Below, piece by piece: positions 40,511-50,300 of a DNA stretch of 64,000 bases. The stretch is from positions 311,929-375,928 of the forward strand of contig NZ_LT732540.1 of NCBI RefSeq assembly GCF_900155635.1. The letters are read 5' to 3'. The DNA is from Olsenella urininfantis (GTDB taxonomy: Bacteria; Actinomycetota; Coriobacteriia; Coriobacteriales; Atopobiaceae). The notes under the pieces are model-generated. The model did not search any database. It worked only from the letters and a program-made list of their open reading frames with translations, and was not told where the DNA came from. Made by a program: the position numbers and the translations under genes. Within the stretch, counting starts at the first letter, position 1. Every line of letters begins with the position of its first letter.

Positions 40511-43500
40511 ATGATTTCGGAAGACGCTCTCAACGCGCTGTGCCGGCCGGCCATCCTCGGCCGTGCGCAGATCATCGCGCGGCGGGAGGGACGGCTCTGG
40601 AAGAGGCGCCTGAGCTATGAGGGGTCGCTTACCAAGCTCGAGGCGTACGTTGACTCCGCAACGGGCTACGAGGATCACTACCATGCGCGCATCTGCTTTG
40701 ACGAGGCCGCGGACAAGGTCGTCTCGTACTCCTGCACCTGCCCCGCCGCCGCGCGCTACCCCGGCCCCTGCAAGCACAGCGTGGCCCTCGCGCTGGACTT
40801 CAACCGCGACCCCGCACGCTACGAGGGCTTTGACAGGCTGCAGCACGTGAGCACCAGCTCCGTCTTGGGGGAGTATCTGGACAAGCTTGCCGCGCCTGCG
40901 CGCCCGCACTCCATGGCGCATGTCGAGGAGCCCGCGGGTGCGGTTCGCCTGGACCTCTCCCTGCTGCACGAGAGGGACCTCTTTGCGCGCTTCAGCGTGG
41001 CGGGTGCGCATGGCGCATACGCGATGCGCAGCATCTCAGACTTCGTGAGCCGCCTGGGGACGGGTGACTGGTTCGAGTACGGAAAGAAGCTGGCCTTCAC
41101 CCACGAGATGGGGGCCTTCGACGATGCCTCGGCGCAGGTGGCGCGCTTTCTCGTTCGCTGCGTGCAGAACCGCCGCGCGTTCGCCGCCGAGAAGGTGCAT
41201 GGCCGCGTCTACGGGTCCGCTGGGTCCGCGCAGGCCACCTTGGGCAGGGAGCTGCGCCTCTCGGGGCCGGAGGCGGACGAGCTTCTGGGGCTCTACCTCG
41301 GCCGCACCGTGGAGTTCGAGGAGGCGGGGCGCGTGCACAGGGAGGCGGGCGCGCGCCACCTCGTGGTGCGTGACGGCGACCCCGAGGCTCGCCTCTTGAT
41401 CGAGGCCGCCCCCGACTCGGCCTTCGAGCTCAGGCGTGAGACCGGCCTCGACTTCTTCTCTACGGGAGAGAGGCTCTACGCCCTCGACGGGCGAGCGCTC
41501 TGGCGCTGCACCCCCCGGCTGGAGGCCGTCTCGGGCTTCCTCACGGGGGTGTGGGCCAGCCCCAGCTCGCAGCTCCTTCTTGCCGAGAAGGACGTGCCGC
41601 GCTTTGCCGCGAGCGTGCTGCCGCGCCTGGAGCGCGCCCTGGAGGTGGAGGTCCCAAGGGAGCTGGAGGCCTTGCGTCCCGAGCCCCTCAGGCTCGAGTT
41701 CGTGCTGGACAGCACGTCCCAAGGCGTCAGCTGCGATCTGCTGGCGCTCTACGGGGAGGAGGTCCACCATCTTCTGGACCGCGGTGAGCAGCTCGGTGCC
41801 GGCCCCGGTCGTAAGCTGGAGGAGGAGGCGGAGGCGCGCCGGCTTGTTGCCCGCTATTTCCCGCTGCCCCGCGTTGGCGCCGAGCCCGCTGGGGTTGCGC
41901 TCATTCCGCGCGGGGACGATGACGCAACAGCTCAACTGGTTTTTGGTGGCGTGTCCGAGCTTGCCCGCATGGGCAAGGTGCTTGCGTCGGACTCCTTCCT
42001 GAAGCTGGCAAGCCCTGCGCGGCCGCGTCTGCACATGGGCCTCTCGCTGCACGCCAACCTCATTGACCTGGAGGTGTCTGCCGAGGACCTGCCCCTGGAC
42101 GAGCTCTATGCGCTGCTGTCGAGCTACCGCGAGCAGAAGCGCTTCCACCGCCTGAGGGACGGGTCGTTCGTGGACCTTTCGCAGCTTGACCTCAGGGAGG
42201 CCGCCTCCCTTGCCGAGGAGCTGGGCCTGAGCGCGCGCCAGCTCTCTGCGGGGCACGCCGAGATACCCGCCTACAAGGCCTTCCTCTTGGACTCTCTGGC
42301 CCAGCAGGCCGACCGAGACGCATCCTTCGAGAAGTACCTGGATGACTTCCGCAGCATTGACCCGGCGAGCTTCGAGGCGCCCGCGTCCATTTCGGACAGG
42401 TTGCGACCCTACCAGCTGGCTGGCTACCAATGGCTGCGCGCCCTCGTGGAGATGGACCTGGGCGGCATCCTCGCGGACGAGATGGGCCTGGGCAAGTCCA
42501 TACAGCTCATCTCCCTGCTTCTCTCCCAGCGGGGGAGGGGCTCCACCCTGGTGGTGTGCCCCGCTTCCCTGGTCTACAACTGGCTTGAGGAGTTTGGCAA
42601 GTTCGCCCCGCAGATTGACGTGGTTGCGGTGGCGGGCAGCGCCCCTGAGCGCGAGCGGCTGAGGGCCGAGGCGCACGAGGTCTACATCAGCTCCTACGAC
42701 CTGGTCAGGCGAGACGTGCGCGAGTGGGCGCGGAAGCCGCTCTGGTGCGAGGTGCTCGACGAGGCCCAGTACATAAAGAACCACGAGACGCTCTCCGCGC
42801 GTGCGGTGAAGGCGCTTGACGCGCGCCATCGCCTGGCCCTCACGGGCACGCCCATCGAGAATCGCCTCTCGGAGCTCTGGAGCATCTTCGACTTCCTGAT
42901 GCCCGGGCTCCTCGGCACGCACGAGCGCTTCCGCGAGCGCTACGAGCAGCCGGCGCTCGAGGGGGACGATGAGGCGGTCACGTCCCTGGCCTCGGCGGCG
43001 GGCCCCTTCATCCTGCGGAGGCTCAAGTCCCAGGTGCTGAAGGACCTGCCCGAGAAGATGGAGCAGGTGGTCTACGCCCGCATGGACGGGGAGCAGCGGA
43101 CGCTGTACGCCGCGCACGAGCAGGCGCTGCGCCTCTCGCTGACAAGCCAGACCGAAAGCGCGTTCGACCAGGGCAAGCTGCAGGTGCTGGCAGAGCTCAC
43201 CAAGCTGAGGCAGATCTGCTGCGACCCGCGCCTGCTCTATGCGGACTACGACGGCGAGTCCTGCAAGCTGGAGACCATCATGGAACTCATAGCGTCCGTG
43301 GTGGACTCTCAGAAGAAGATGCTCGTGTTCTCCCAGTTCACAAGCTATCTCTCGCTCATCCGGAAGCGCCTGGACGAGCAGGGCGTCGCCCATTACACCA
43401 TCACGGGCGCAACGCCCAAGCGCCAGCGCGTGGACCTGGTGAACGCCTTCAACTCGGATGAGACCCCGGTGTTCCTCATCTCGCTCAAGGCCGGCGGGAC

Positions 43501-43771
43501 GGGCCTCAACCTGGTTGGCGCCCAGGTGGTCATCCACGCCGACCCCTGGTGGAATGCCGCGGCCCAGAACCAGGCCACCGACCGCGCCCATCGCATAGGC
43601 CAGACGCGCGACGTCACGGTGTACAAGGTGATCGCGAAGGACAGCATCGAGGACCGCATCCTTGCTCTGCAAGAGATCAAGAGCAGCCTGGCGAGCCAGG
43701 TTGTGGAGGCGGACGGCTGCTTGAGCCTCGCAAGCCTGCGCAAGGAGGACCTGATAGACCTTCTTGGGTAG
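40511..43771 (+). CDS. SWIM zinc finger-containing SNF2/DEAD helicase
   Basis: A 1086-residue SWI2/SNF2 ATPase. Residues 70-97 hold a SWIM zinc finger (SCTCPAAARYPGPCKHSVAL). The middle 500 residues form the bacterial SNF2-associated region. The helicase part has Walker A DEMGLGKSIQLISLL near 656, the DEAQ box (LDEAQYIKNHET) near 752, LTGTPIENRLSELWSIFDFL, and C-terminal motifs VFLISLKAGGTGLNLVGAQV and ATDRAHRIGQ. Such proteins translocate on double-stranded DNA and can remodel nucleoprotein complexes or RNA polymerase; the target here is unknown. The ATG follows GGGAGG. Confidence 0.92.
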   Translation: MISEDALNALCRPAILGRAQIIARREGRLWKRRLSYEGSLTKLEAYVDSATGYEDHYHARICFDEAADKVVSYSCTCPAAARYPGPCKHSVALALDFNRDPARYEGFDRLQHVSTSSVLGEYLDKLAAPARPHSMAHVEEPAGAVRLDLSLLHERDLFARFSVAGAHGAYAMRSISDFVSRLGTGDWFEYGKKLAFTHEMGAFDDASAQVARFLVRCVQNRRAFAAEKVHGRVYGSAGSAQATLGRELRLSGPEADELLGLYLGRTVEFEEAGRVHREAGARHLVVRDGDPEARLLIEAAPDSAFELRRETGLDFFSTGERLYALDGRALWRCTPRLEAVSGFLTGVWASPSSQLLLAEKDVPRFAASVLPRLERALEVEVPRELEALRPEPLRLEFVLDSTSQGVSCDLLALYGEEVHHLLDRGEQLGAGPGRKLEEEAEARRLVARYFPLPRVGAEPAGVALIPRGDDDATAQLVFGGVSELARMGKVLASDSFLKLASPARPRLHMGLSLHANLIDLEVSAEDLPLDELYALLSSYREQKRFHRLRDGSFVDLSQLDLREAASLAEELGLSARQLSAGHAEIPAYKAFLLDSLAQQADRDASFEKYLDDFRSIDPASFEAPASISDRLRPYQLAGYQWLRALVEMDLGGILADEMGLGKSIQLISLLLSQRGRGSTLVVCPASLVYNWLEEFGKFAPQIDVVAVAGSAPERERLRAEAHEVYISSYDLVRRDVREWARKPLWCEVLDEAQYIKNHETLSARAVKALDARHRLALTGTPIENRLSELWSIFDFLMPGLLGTHERFRERYEQPALEGDDEAVTSLASAAGPFILRRLKSQVLKDLPEKMEQVVYARMDGEQRTLYAAHEQALRLSLTSQTESAFDQGKLQVLAELTKLRQICCDPRLLYADYDGESCKLETIMELIASVVDSQKKMLVFSQFTSYLSLIRKRLDEQGVAHYTITGATPKRQRVDLVNAFNSDETPVFLISLKAGGTGLNLVGAQVVIHADPWWNAAAQNQATDRAHRIGQTRDVTVYKVIAKDSIEDRILALQEIKSSLASQVVEADGCLSLASLRKEDLIDLLG

Positions 43772-43848
43772 AACCTATCCCAGGGACCATGCGGCCCGTC
43801 ATCCCATCCGGGGTGGTGGGCCATCTCGTATAGGGAGGAAGCGGTCGA

Positions 43849-44121
43849 ATGGTGTTTCAGACTAACGACGACGAGGTCGTCTTCCTGGGCGACGATGGCG
43901 ACATCAAGGGATGCGTCGAGTTTCCCGAGGTGGAGGAGGGCGTCGTGGACATCAGCAGGACCTTCGTCGCGCCCAGCGAGCGTGGCATGGGGCTTGCCGG
44001 GCGCCTCATGGGCAGGGCTGTGGCGCACATCCGCTCGGAGGGCAAGAAGGTTCGTCTGAGCTGCGGCTACGCTCAGGATTGGTTCGCCCGGCACCCCGAG
44101 AACAACGACCTTCTCGCCTAG
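43849..44121 (+). CDS. YjdJ-like GNAT acetyltransferase
   Basis: A 90-residue mini-GNAT of the YjdJ/GATD1-type family. It shows GDIKGCVEFPEVEEGVVDIS, TFVAPSERGMGLAGRLMGRA, the acetyl-CoA pyrophosphate loop, and VRLSCGYAQDWFARHPE, ending soon after. The family's substrate is unknown. The ATG follows GGGAGGAAG. A long perfect hairpin separates it from the convergent ABC transporter genes. Confidence 0.9.
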   Translation: MVFQTNDDEVVFLGDDGDIKGCVEFPEVEEGVVDISRTFVAPSERGMGLAGRLMGRAVAHIRSEGKKVRLSCGYAQDWFARHPENNDLLA

Positions 44122-44166
44122 CCGCCCAACTGCGGGTGGGCCAACACGCACTTTTCGTTTGAGATG

Positions 44167-44233
44167 GGCTTCAAGCAACGCATTGGCCCACCGGAGGCGC
44201 CTGCCCCGGTGGGCCAATGCGTTGCTTGAAGCC
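44167..44233. repeat. 28-bp perfect hairpin between convergent genes
   Basis: The 28 bases at 44167-44194 are perfectly complementary to 44206-44233 over an 11-base loop. Each arm holds the repeat core (CATTGGCCCACCGG on the left, GTGGGCCAATGCG on the right). It lies between the GNAT stop and the ABC ATPase stop and could end transcription in both directions, although no T-run follows. A further core copy is near 44135. Confidence 0.85.
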
Positions 44234-44245
44234 TGTGGGCCCTCG

Positions 44246-45040
44246 CTACGAGAGCAGCATCCTGTCGTTTGCCAGCTCGCCGCCTGAGACCTCCTCGAAC
44301 TTCTGCAGCAGGTCACCTACGCGCAGCTGGGACTTCTTGTCACCGGAGACGTCGAAGATCACGTTGCCCTCATGCATCATGATAAGGCGGTTGCCCAGGC
44401 GGATGGCGTCGTTCATGTTGTGGGTCACCATGAGGGTGGTGAGCCGGTGCTCCTCCACCACGCGCCCGGTCAGTTCCAGCACCTTTGCCGCGGTCTTGGG
44501 GTCCAGAGCCGCCGTGTGCTCGTCAAGGAGCAGCAGCTTGGGCTTCTTGAGCGTAGCCATGAGCAGGGTGAGCGCCTGCCGCTGGCCGCCGGAGAGCAGA
44601 CCCACCTTCGAGCTCAGGCGGCTCTCCAGCCCTAGGTCAAGCGTGGCAAGCTGGCGTGCGTACTCCTCGCGCTCCTCTCGTGAGGTCCCCCACGAGAGCC
44701 CCCTGCCCTCGCCGCGCCTGCGGGCAAGCGCCAGGTTCTCCACGATCTGCATGTCCGCCGCAGTCCCGCGCATGGGGTCTTGGAACACGCGCCCCAGGTT
44801 CTTGGCCCGCTGGTGCTCGGACAGCCTGCTTACGTCCTCGCCATCCAGCTCGATGGTCCCAAGGTCCAGGGGAAAGACGCCGGCAATCATGTTGAGCAGG
44901 GTGGACTTGCCCGCACCGTTTCCGCCGATCACGGTGACGAAGTCCCCGGCGGCGAGGTGGAGGTTCACTCCGGTGAGCGCGGGCTTCTCGTTTACCGTCC
45001 CGCGGTTGAAGGTCTTGGTGACGTTCCTGAGGGTCAGCAT
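44246..45040 (-). CDS. ABC transporter ATPase, TrpXYP-type importer
   Basis: A 264-residue ATPase: Walker A GGNGAGKST near 40, Q-loop in LGRVFQDPMRGTAADMQI, signature LSGGQRQALT, Walker B KLLLLDEHTAALDPK, switch LMVTHNMNDA. Its stop codon is followed by the repeat hairpin. It overlaps or abuts the permease gene, which ends one base upstream of its start. With the permease and the binding protein it forms a complete importer of the ABC_sub_bind type, often for tryptophan, tyrosine or phenylalanine. Confidence 0.9.
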   Translation of the reverse strand: MLTLRNVTKTFNRGTVNEKPALTGVNLHLAAGDFVTVIGGNGAGKSTLLNMIAGVFPLDLGTIELDGEDVSRLSEHQRAKNLGRVFQDPMRGTAADMQIVENLALARRRGEGRGLSWGTSREEREEYARQLATLDLGLESRLSSKVGLLSGGQRQALTLLMATLKKPKLLLLDEHTAALDPKTAAKVLELTGRVVEEHRLTTLMVTHNMNDAIRLGNRLIMMHEGNVIFDVSGDKKSQLRVGDLLQKFEEVSGGELANDRMLLS

Positions 45041-45041
45041 C

Positions 45042-45959
45042 TTACAGCTCCCCTCCCTTCGAGTACGAGCGCCTCAGCTGGCCGCGCTCGACCATGACGG
45101 GCACCACCAGCGCAATGGCAACGATCGCTGCCGAGAGCAGCTTCATGTCGTTGGGGTCGAGCCCCAGCTGCAGGACGATGGCACGAATGAGGAAGTAGAC
45201 CACAGAGCCCACCACCGCAGAGGTCAGGCGGCTGCCAAAGGCGTGAATCCCGCCTGGCACCAAGCGGCCCAGCACCTCTCCGATGACGATGGCGGCGAGG
45301 CCTATGACGATGGCGCCGGTGCCCATGCCGATGTCCGCGTACTTCTGGCTCTGGCAGATCAGGGCTCCCGAGAGGCCCACCAGGCCGTTGGAGATGGCCA
45401 GGGCGATGAGCTTGGTCACGCGCACGTCGATGCCCAGGGCTCGGCACATGTCCTCGTTGTTGCCGGTGGCTCGCATGGCCGAGCCTATCTCGGTGCCAAA
45501 GAACCAGTACATGAGGGCGATGACCACGGCAGCTATCGCCAGGCCCACCAGCATGGTGGCAACGGGCTGGCTCACGCCGAGGATCCCCGCCACGCGCGTG
45601 AAGACGGTGTCCACGTTGAGCAGGGGGGTGTTGGACTTGCCCATGACGCGCAGGTTGATGGACCAGAGCGCGATCTGGGTCAGGATTCCCGCGAGGATCG
45701 CCGGGATGTCGAAGAGGGTGTGCAGGCAGCCCGTCACGAGCCCCGCAACGATGCCCGCCATGGTTCCCAGGAGCACGGATGCCACGGGGTCGAGCCCAAG
45801 GGAGACCGAGGCCACGGCGGCCACGCAGCCGCCCAGGGCAAAGCTGCCGTCCACCGTGAGGTCGGCGATGTCCAGCATCTTGTAGGTGATGAAGACCCCC
45901 AGCACCATGATGCCCCAGAGAATTCCCTGAGAGACGGCTCCTAACAGAGCAAGTGACAT
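45042..45959 (-). CDS. ABC transporter permease, TrpXYP-type importer
   Basis: A 305-residue permease of the branched-chain/ribose type with about nine membrane segments. Signature pieces are LTVDGSFALGGCVAAVASVS, FDIPAILAGILTQIALWSIN, AMRATGNNEDMCRALGIDVR, the coupling loop, and MGTGAIVIGLAAIVIGEVLG. ATG at 45957-45959 has GGGGGA upstream. It lies between the ATPase and the substrate-binding gene in one minus-strand operon. Confidence 0.9.
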   Translation of the reverse strand: MSLALLGAVSQGILWGIMVLGVFITYKMLDIADLTVDGSFALGGCVAAVASVSLGLDPVASVLLGTMAGIVAGLVTGCLHTLFDIPAILAGILTQIALWSINLRVMGKSNTPLLNVDTVFTRVAGILGVSQPVATMLVGLAIAAVVIALMYWFFGTEIGSAMRATGNNEDMCRALGIDVRVTKLIALAISNGLVGLSGALICQSQKYADIGMGTGAIVIGLAAIVIGEVLGRLVPGGIHAFGSRLTSAVVGSVVYFLIRAIVLQLGLDPNDMKLLSAAIVAIALVVPVMVERGQLRRSYSKGGEL

Positions 45960-46049
45960 GTAATCCCCCAAACCTGATGATGTGCCCCGCAGCGACCGCA
46001 GGGGCACATTCCCGTATCCCAAACCGCCTTGCCGCGAGCTCCCTCGCCG

Positions 46050-47006
46050 CTAGGCGTTGGCCCTGGTGACGTCAATGCCCAGCGCGGACGCCGTCTGCTC
46101 GTTGATGGTGAGCTCGCAGTCCTCGGCCTTGAGGTACTCGATGGCCATCTCGGCAGGCCTGGCCTCCCCGCGAAGGATGCGCACGGCCATCTCGCCCGTC
46201 TTGTATCCCAGCCGGTGGTAGTCGATGCCATAGGTGGCAAGGCCGCCCTTCATGACCATGCCGCCCTCGCCACAGATCACGGGAATCTTGTTCTCGTTCG
46301 CCACCATGCCAACCGTGGCCATGCCCGCGGCGATGGTGTTGTCCGTGGGGGCGTAGCAGGCGTCCACGTTGCCCACCATGGACTCCACCACCTGCTGTAT
46401 CTCGTTGGAGCTGGACACGGAGTAGCGCTGTGTCTGCATGCCACGCGCGGCGGCGGCCTTCTCCGCCAGCGAGACCTGAACGTCGGAGTTCGACTCGGCG
46501 GAGCAGTAGAGCAGTCCCACCCTCCTTGCGTCGGGAACCAGCTTGGCCAGGAGGTCGAACTGCTCGTTGACGGGAGTGAGGTCGGAGGTTCCGGTTACGT
46601 TCTTGCCGGGCGCCTCGTTTGAGGCGACGAGTCCCGAGGCGACGTAGTCAGTTATCGCGGTGCCAACGATGGGAATGTCGCCCGTCGCGCCGGCAACCGC
46701 CTGAGCGGCGGGGGTCGCTATGGCAAGGATGAGGTCGCACTGGTCGTTCACGAACTTCATGGCAATGGTCTGGCAGGCAGACTGGTCGTTCTGCGCGTTC
46801 TGCTGGTCTGCCGTGTAGCTGATCTTCGAGTCGTCCAGCGCCTGGATGAAGCCCGCGTTTGCCGCGTCGAGGGCGCTGTGCTCCGTGAGCTGCAGCACGC
46901 CGATCCTGTATCCGTCAGACCTCTTGGCCGAGCATCCCGCCACGCCAAAGGCGGCCAGCCCTCCGATCAGTGCGATGACATCGCGACGCGTGATGTTTCT
47001 GCTCAT
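46050..47006 (-). CDS. ABC substrate-binding lipoprotein (ABC_sub_bind, TrpX-like)
   Basis: A 318-residue binding protein. The signal peptide contains TRRDVIALIGGLA and the lipobox GVAGC, so it is lipidated and the twin arginines allow Tat export. The fold parts are YRIGVLQLTEHSALDAANAG, CDLILAIATPAAQAVAGATG, IPIVGTAITDYVASGLVASN, VGLLYCSAESNSDVQVSLAE and PVICGEGGMVMKGGLATYGI. TrpX-like proteins bind aromatic amino acids. First gene of the three-gene operon; ATG follows GAGGAGG. No T-box is visible upstream. Confidence 0.9.
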   Translation of the reverse strand: MSRNITRRDVIALIGGLAAFGVAGCSAKRSDGYRIGVLQLTEHSALDAANAGFIQALDDSKISYTADQQNAQNDQSACQTIAMKFVNDQCDLILAIATPAAQAVAGATGDIPIVGTAITDYVASGLVASNEAPGKNVTGTSDLTPVNEQFDLLAKLVPDARRVGLLYCSAESNSDVQVSLAEKAAAARGMQTQRYSVSSSNEIQQVVESMVGNVDACYAPTDNTIAAGMATVGMVANENKIPVICGEGGMVMKGGLATYGIDYHRLGYKTGEMAVRILRGEARPAEMAIEYLKAEDCELTINEQTASALGIDVTRANA

Positions 47007-47381
47007 GCTGAACGCCTCCTCATGTGGACGTCGGTCTTTGCACCCAGGGTGCCCTGCAGGCCTCGGGCGAGGCTCCAAGGAATCATCGTCCGTCTGCGGA
47101 CGTGCGTCCTCTCGATTGCGGGAGCTATTACACGCTCGTAACTCTTTGGGCAAAACGCCGCCGCGCGTCCGTGCGCAGCGGACCGGCCCGCCTGGCGCAG
47201 GCGGATGCCTTGCTGATGTCAATACAAGTGAAAAGGCCGCGGTTGCCGTAGTTGGTTGCGCTATCATGAATACGCTTTGGTTTGTGCCTCGGGGGGGATG
47301 TATGGGCATGGGCCAAATCAGCATCTTGCTGCAATAAGCCGCCAGGTAACTGGCGGACCGTATCGCTTCGAAGGAGAGGAT
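47007..47381. other. Divergent promoter region of trpX-like and nifJ genes
   Basis: No gene is seen in this gap. On the minus strand TTGACA near 47217-47222 resembles a -35 for the trpX-like operon, but no clear -10 follows. Upstream of nifJ, AAGGAGAGGAT supplies the ribosome site. No T-box or other riboswitch pattern is apparent. Confidence 0.45.
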
Positions 47382-50300
47382 ATGGCGAGAAAATTCAAGT
47401 CAATGGACGGTAACGAGGCGGCGTCATGGGTGTCATACGCCTTCACCGAGGTGGCGGGCATCTACCCGATCACGCCGTCCAGTCCCATGGCCGACCATGT
47501 TGACCAGTGGGCTGCGAAGGGTCTGAAGAACGTCTTCGGAACCCCTGTGAAGGTTGTCGAGATGGAGTCCGAGGCCGGTGCCGCCGGCACCGTCCACGGC
47601 TCCCTGGGTGCTGGTGCCCTCACCACCACCTACACGGCTTCCCAGGGCCTGCTCCTCATGATCCCCAACATGTACAAGATCGCCGGCGAGGGCCTGCCTG
47701 GCGTCTTCCATGTCTCCGCGCGTACCGTCGCCACCCACGCCCTCAACATCTTTGGCGACCACTCCGATGTCATGGCCTGTCGCCAGACCGGCTTCGCCAT
47801 GCTCGCCGAGGGCAACGTCCAGGAGGTCATGGACCTCGCCCCCGTGGCACACCTCGCGGCCATCGAGGGCAAGACGCCCTTCGTCAACTTCTTCGACGGC
47901 TTCCGCACCTCCCACGAGATCCAGAAGGTTGCCACCTGGGACTTCGAGGACCTCAAGGACATGCTTAACATGGACGCCGTCCAGGAGTTCCGCGATCATG
48001 CGCTGAACCCCGAGCACCCGCATTCCCGTGGTGCCCACGAGAACGGCGACATCTTCTTCCAGCACCGCGAGGCCTGCAACGGCACCTACGACGCGCTGCC
48101 TGCCGTGGTCGAGTCCTACATGGACAAGATCAACGAGAAGCTTGGCACCAGCTACCACCTGTTCGACTACTACGGTGCCGCCGACGCGGACCGCGTGGTG
48201 GTCTGCATGGGCTCCTTCTGCGACACGCTCGAGGAGGTCATCGACTACCTCAACGCCCACGGCGAGAAGGTCGGCCTGGTCAAGGTCCGCCTGTACCGCC
48301 CCTGGTCCATCGAGCACTTCGTCAAGGCGCTGCCTGCCAGCGTCAAGAAGATCGCGGTCCTGGACCGCACCAAGGAGCCCGGCTCCATTGGCGAGCCCCT
48401 CTACCAGGACGTCGTGAACGCCCTCTATGAGGCCGGCATGAGCGACCTCACGGTCGTGGGCGGCCGCTACGGCCTTGGCTCCAAGGACACCACCCCTGCC
48501 GACGCCTTCGCCGTCTATGCCGAGCTCGAGAAGGACGCGCCCAGGCGCGAGTTCACCATCGGCATCGTGGACGACCTCACCAACCTCTCGCTCCCTCGCG
48601 AGGAGGACGTCCCCAGCACCTCCGCACCCGGCACCATCGAGTGCAAGTTCTGGGGCCTGGGCGGCGACGGCACGGTTGGCGCCAACAAGAACTCCATCAA
48701 GATCATCGGCGACCACACCGACAAGTACGTCCAGGCCTACTTCCAGTACGACTCGAAGAAGACCGGCGGCGTGACCGTCAGCCACCTGCGTTTCGGCGAC
48801 TCTCCCATCCGCTCGCCCTACTACGTGACCAAGGCGGACTTCGTGGCCTGCCACAACCCCTCCTATATCACCAAGGGCTTCAAGATGGTCCGCGATGTCA
48901 AGCCAGGCGGAACCTTCCTGATCAACTGCCAGTGGGATCTTGAGGAGCTTTCCCACCACCTCAACGCCGAGGCCAAGCGCTACATCGTGAAGAACGACAT
49001 CCAGGTCTACGCGATCGACGCCATCGACCTCGCCATAGAGGTCGGCATGGGCAAGCGCACCAACACCATTCTGCAGTCCGCCTTCTTCGCGCTGGCCAAG
49101 GTCCTGCCCGCCGAGGAGGCCCTGCAGTACATGAAGGACGCGGCCACCAAGTCCTACTCCAAGAAGGGCGAGGCCGTGGTTGCCGCCAACCACAAGGCCA
49201 TCGACGCCGGCGCGACCGCCTTCAAGAAGCTCGAGATCCCCGCCGACTGGGCCACTGCCACCGACGAGCACGTCGAGCTGACCCTCGAGGGCCGCGAGGC
49301 CATCGTCAGGCAGGTCAAGGAGCTCCTCGGCCCCATCAACCTGATGGACGGTGACTCCCTGCCCGTCTCTGCCTTCAAGGGCAACGCAGACGGCCAGTGG
49401 GAGCTGGGCGCCTCTGCCTACGAGAAGCGGGGCATCGCCGTCATGGTTCCCCACTGGGACGAGTCCAAGTGCATCCAGTGCAACCAGTGCGCCTACGTGT
49501 GCCCCCATGCCACCATCCGCCCGTTCGCCATGGACGAGGCCGAGGCTGCCGCGGCACCCGAGAACACGCGCACGGTTGACCTCAAGATGCCCAAGAACAC
49601 CGGCTACAAGTTCGGCATCACCGTCAGCCCGCTCGACTGCATGGGCTGCACCAACTGTGCCTACATCTGCCCCGTTGACGCCCTGACCATGACCCCGCAG
49701 GAGCAGGAGCTCCCCGAGCAGGAGGTCTGGGACTACGCCGTCAACCACGTCTCCGAGAAGAGCGAGCTGGTGTCCGACGCCAATGTCAAGGGGTCCCAGT
49801 TCCACAAGCCCCTGCTCGAGTTCTCCGGCTCCTGCGCCGGCTGCGCCGAGACCTCCTATGCGCGTCTCATCACCCAGCTCTTCGGCGACCGCATGTTCAT
49901 CTCCAATGCCACCGGCTGCTCCTCCATCTGGGGCAACCCCGCCGCAACCTCTCCGTACACCACCACCTGCGAGGGCCATGGCCCTGCCTGGAACAACTCG
50001 CTCTTCGAGGACAACGCCGAGCATGGCCTGGGCATGTCCGTGGGCTACAAGGCGGTTCAGGAGAAGCTTGCTGCCGAGACCGAGGCCCTCATCGCCTCTG
50101 GTCCCGTGAGTGAGGAGCTCAAGGCCGCCGCCGAGGCTTGGCTCGAGAACAAGGACAAGGCTGGTGACAGCAAGGTCTGCGCAGACCGTCTCGTGGCCGA
50201 GCTGGAGAAGGACGGCTCCGACGCCGCCAAGTCCATCCTGGCCGACAAGTCCTACCTCTCCAAGAAGTCCTTCTGGATCTTCGGCGGCGACGGCTGGGCC

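Noticed and set aside
41036..43672. Minus-strand open frame of 878 residues antisense to the SNF2 helicase
   Set aside because: Same shadow effect; no ribosome site or motif, and the plus strand has all helicase motifs.
47007..47255. Possible T-box leader upstream of the TrpX-like gene
   Set aside because: I looked for the AGGGTGG-ACCGCG T-box core; the closest stretch (CCTGGGTGC) does not match and no antiterminator stem is evident.
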